64,000 bases of DNA, taken from contig JAJFLB010000014.1 in the NCBI GenBank assembly GCA_021772915.1, positions 62,001 to 126,000 of the forward strand. The letters are read 5' to 3'. The notes under the pieces were generated by a model. That model ran no database searches. It was not told the DNA's origin and saw only the letters and a list, made by a program, of their open reading frames with translations. This DNA is from Gammaproteobacteria bacterium (lineage in GTDB: Bacteria; Pseudomonadota; Gammaproteobacteria; Xanthomonadales; SZUA-36). This document shows positions 63,482 to 64,000 of this stretch, piece by piece. Each line of letters begins with the position of its first letter. The first letter of the stretch is position 1. The translations under genes and the position numbers were made by a program.

Positions 63482-64000
63482 TTATTTTGACCCCCTTAGT
63501 GGGTCGGTTAGTTCTGAGCCTTTTGCCCGAAGCTGAATAAGCTGCTCTGGACCGACAAGAATGAGCGTGGGGAAATGGCGTACCTGGTAAGCATTGAAGA
63601 CTTCGTTCGGGGCATCAAATGCCAATGGAAACGGTATGGAAAATTTATCCCGATAGGATTCGACACTGCTGACTGCTGCGCTGAAACGGGAACCAATGCC
63701 AATAAACCGGGCGCTTGGGTGAAGGCTTGCATATAAATTGAGCAAATGCTCCCGCGCCTGTTTGCATTCCAGCGCCATTTCCGGAAAGGACTCTTTGACA
63801 TAAGATTCGCACCACGGAGAAAAGAAAAACAGATAGACTTTTTGGGTGTGCGCAAGTGTGGCAGAAAGCTCGAATTTCTCGCCATTCAACAGTTCAATTG
63901 CAAAGTCGGGTGCCTTATCTCCCGGCATCGGGATGGAATCCGCTGAGGCGGAACCGACCGACAGCAGGCTCAACCACAAAATGATCGCAAATGTATTGTG
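63482..64000 (-). CDS. Exported thioredoxin-fold protein, 5' end cut by the window
   Basis: At least 172 aa in frame. The frame is open to the window edge, where NTFAIILWLSLLSVGSASA reads as a signal peptide, so the start lies just outside. Then comes PGDKAPDFAIELLNGEKFEL, typical of AhpC/TlpA redoxins, and the active-site segment FFFSPWCESY, in which only the first Cys of a CxxC remains. The late cis-Pro region reads HFPTLILVG. One Cys suggests peroxidase-like or non-disulfide-exchange chemistry, or a resolving Cys elsewhere (LEC at about 75). Confidence 0.72.
   Translation of the reverse strand, partial: HNTFAIILWLSLLSVGSASADSIPMPGDKAPDFAIELLNGEKFELSATLAHTQKVYLFFFSPWCESYVKESFPEMALECKQAREHLLNLYASLHPSARFIGIGSRFSAAVSSVESYRDKFSIPFPLAFDAPNEVFNAYQVRHFPTLILVGPEQLIQLRAKGSELTDPLRGSK

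Overview
The window looks like a chromosomal segment of a gammaproteobacterium of moderate GC content. The evidence is the gene sets and their order: trxB-aat beside ftsK-lolA-serS, rne divergent from rluC, lolC-lolD, comEC-exbB-exbD-msbA-lpxK-kdsB, uvrC-pgsA, and ygfZ beside ygfX. No genus can be named from the sequence alone. Both window edges cut a gene: a trypsin-like peptidase on the left and a thioredoxin-fold protein on the right.

Layout. 1-8 kb: peptidase, SRAP/HMCES-type DNA-protein crosslink protein, a spaced inverted repeat, and an AddB-like nuclease overlapping an AddA-like helicase-nuclease. 8-17 kb, mostly minus strand: a small exported protein, rsmC, rimO, a CDF cation transporter, an ECF sigma / membrane anti-sigma-like / PDZ operon, and an M13 metallopeptidase. 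17-27 kb: greB, a heat-shock ibpA with a sigma-32 promoter and a probable RNA thermometer, plsC, rhomboid protease, aat, trxB, ftsK, lolA and serS. 27-36 kb: a BI-1 family protein, tRNA-Ser(UGA) followed by a structured 181-bp direct repeat carrying a piece of the tRNA 3' end, a hybrid sensor kinase, a lone HerA-like ATPase, a candidate sRNA, an Hpt protein, small exported proteins, and a GacA-like regulator whose receiver domain has lost its phosphorylation residues. 36-56 kb: rne with a long leader, rluC, lolCD, the comEC to uvrC envelope and lipid A run, pgsA, ispG, a methyltransferase, ygfZ and ygfX.

56-60 kb is an AT-richer accessory island. Three minus-strand genes are laid out as integron cassettes. 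Two full attC sites (58264-58359 and 59093-59179) and one half site (about 56499-56525) lie directly after the genes' stop codons, and no integrase is visible in the window. This fits a CALIN, a cluster of attC sites lacking an integron integrase. One cassette encodes a GmrSD-like (DUF262 + DUF1524) type IV restriction protein; the other two encode membrane proteins I do not recognise. The window ends with a TonB-dependent receptor, arginase, tRNA-Leu(UAA) and the truncated thioredoxin-fold gene.

Functional themes are outer-envelope biogenesis (LolA, LolCD, MsbA, LpxK, KdsB, ExbBD, PlsC, PgsA), translation and RNA metabolism (RsmC, RimO, SerRS, RNase E, RluC, Aat, GreB), DNA repair (AddAB-like pair, UvrC, SRAP, ComEC, FtsK) and stress signalling (ECF operon, IbpA, phosphorelay parts). 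All product calls rest on motifs read directly from the translations; no database search was run.
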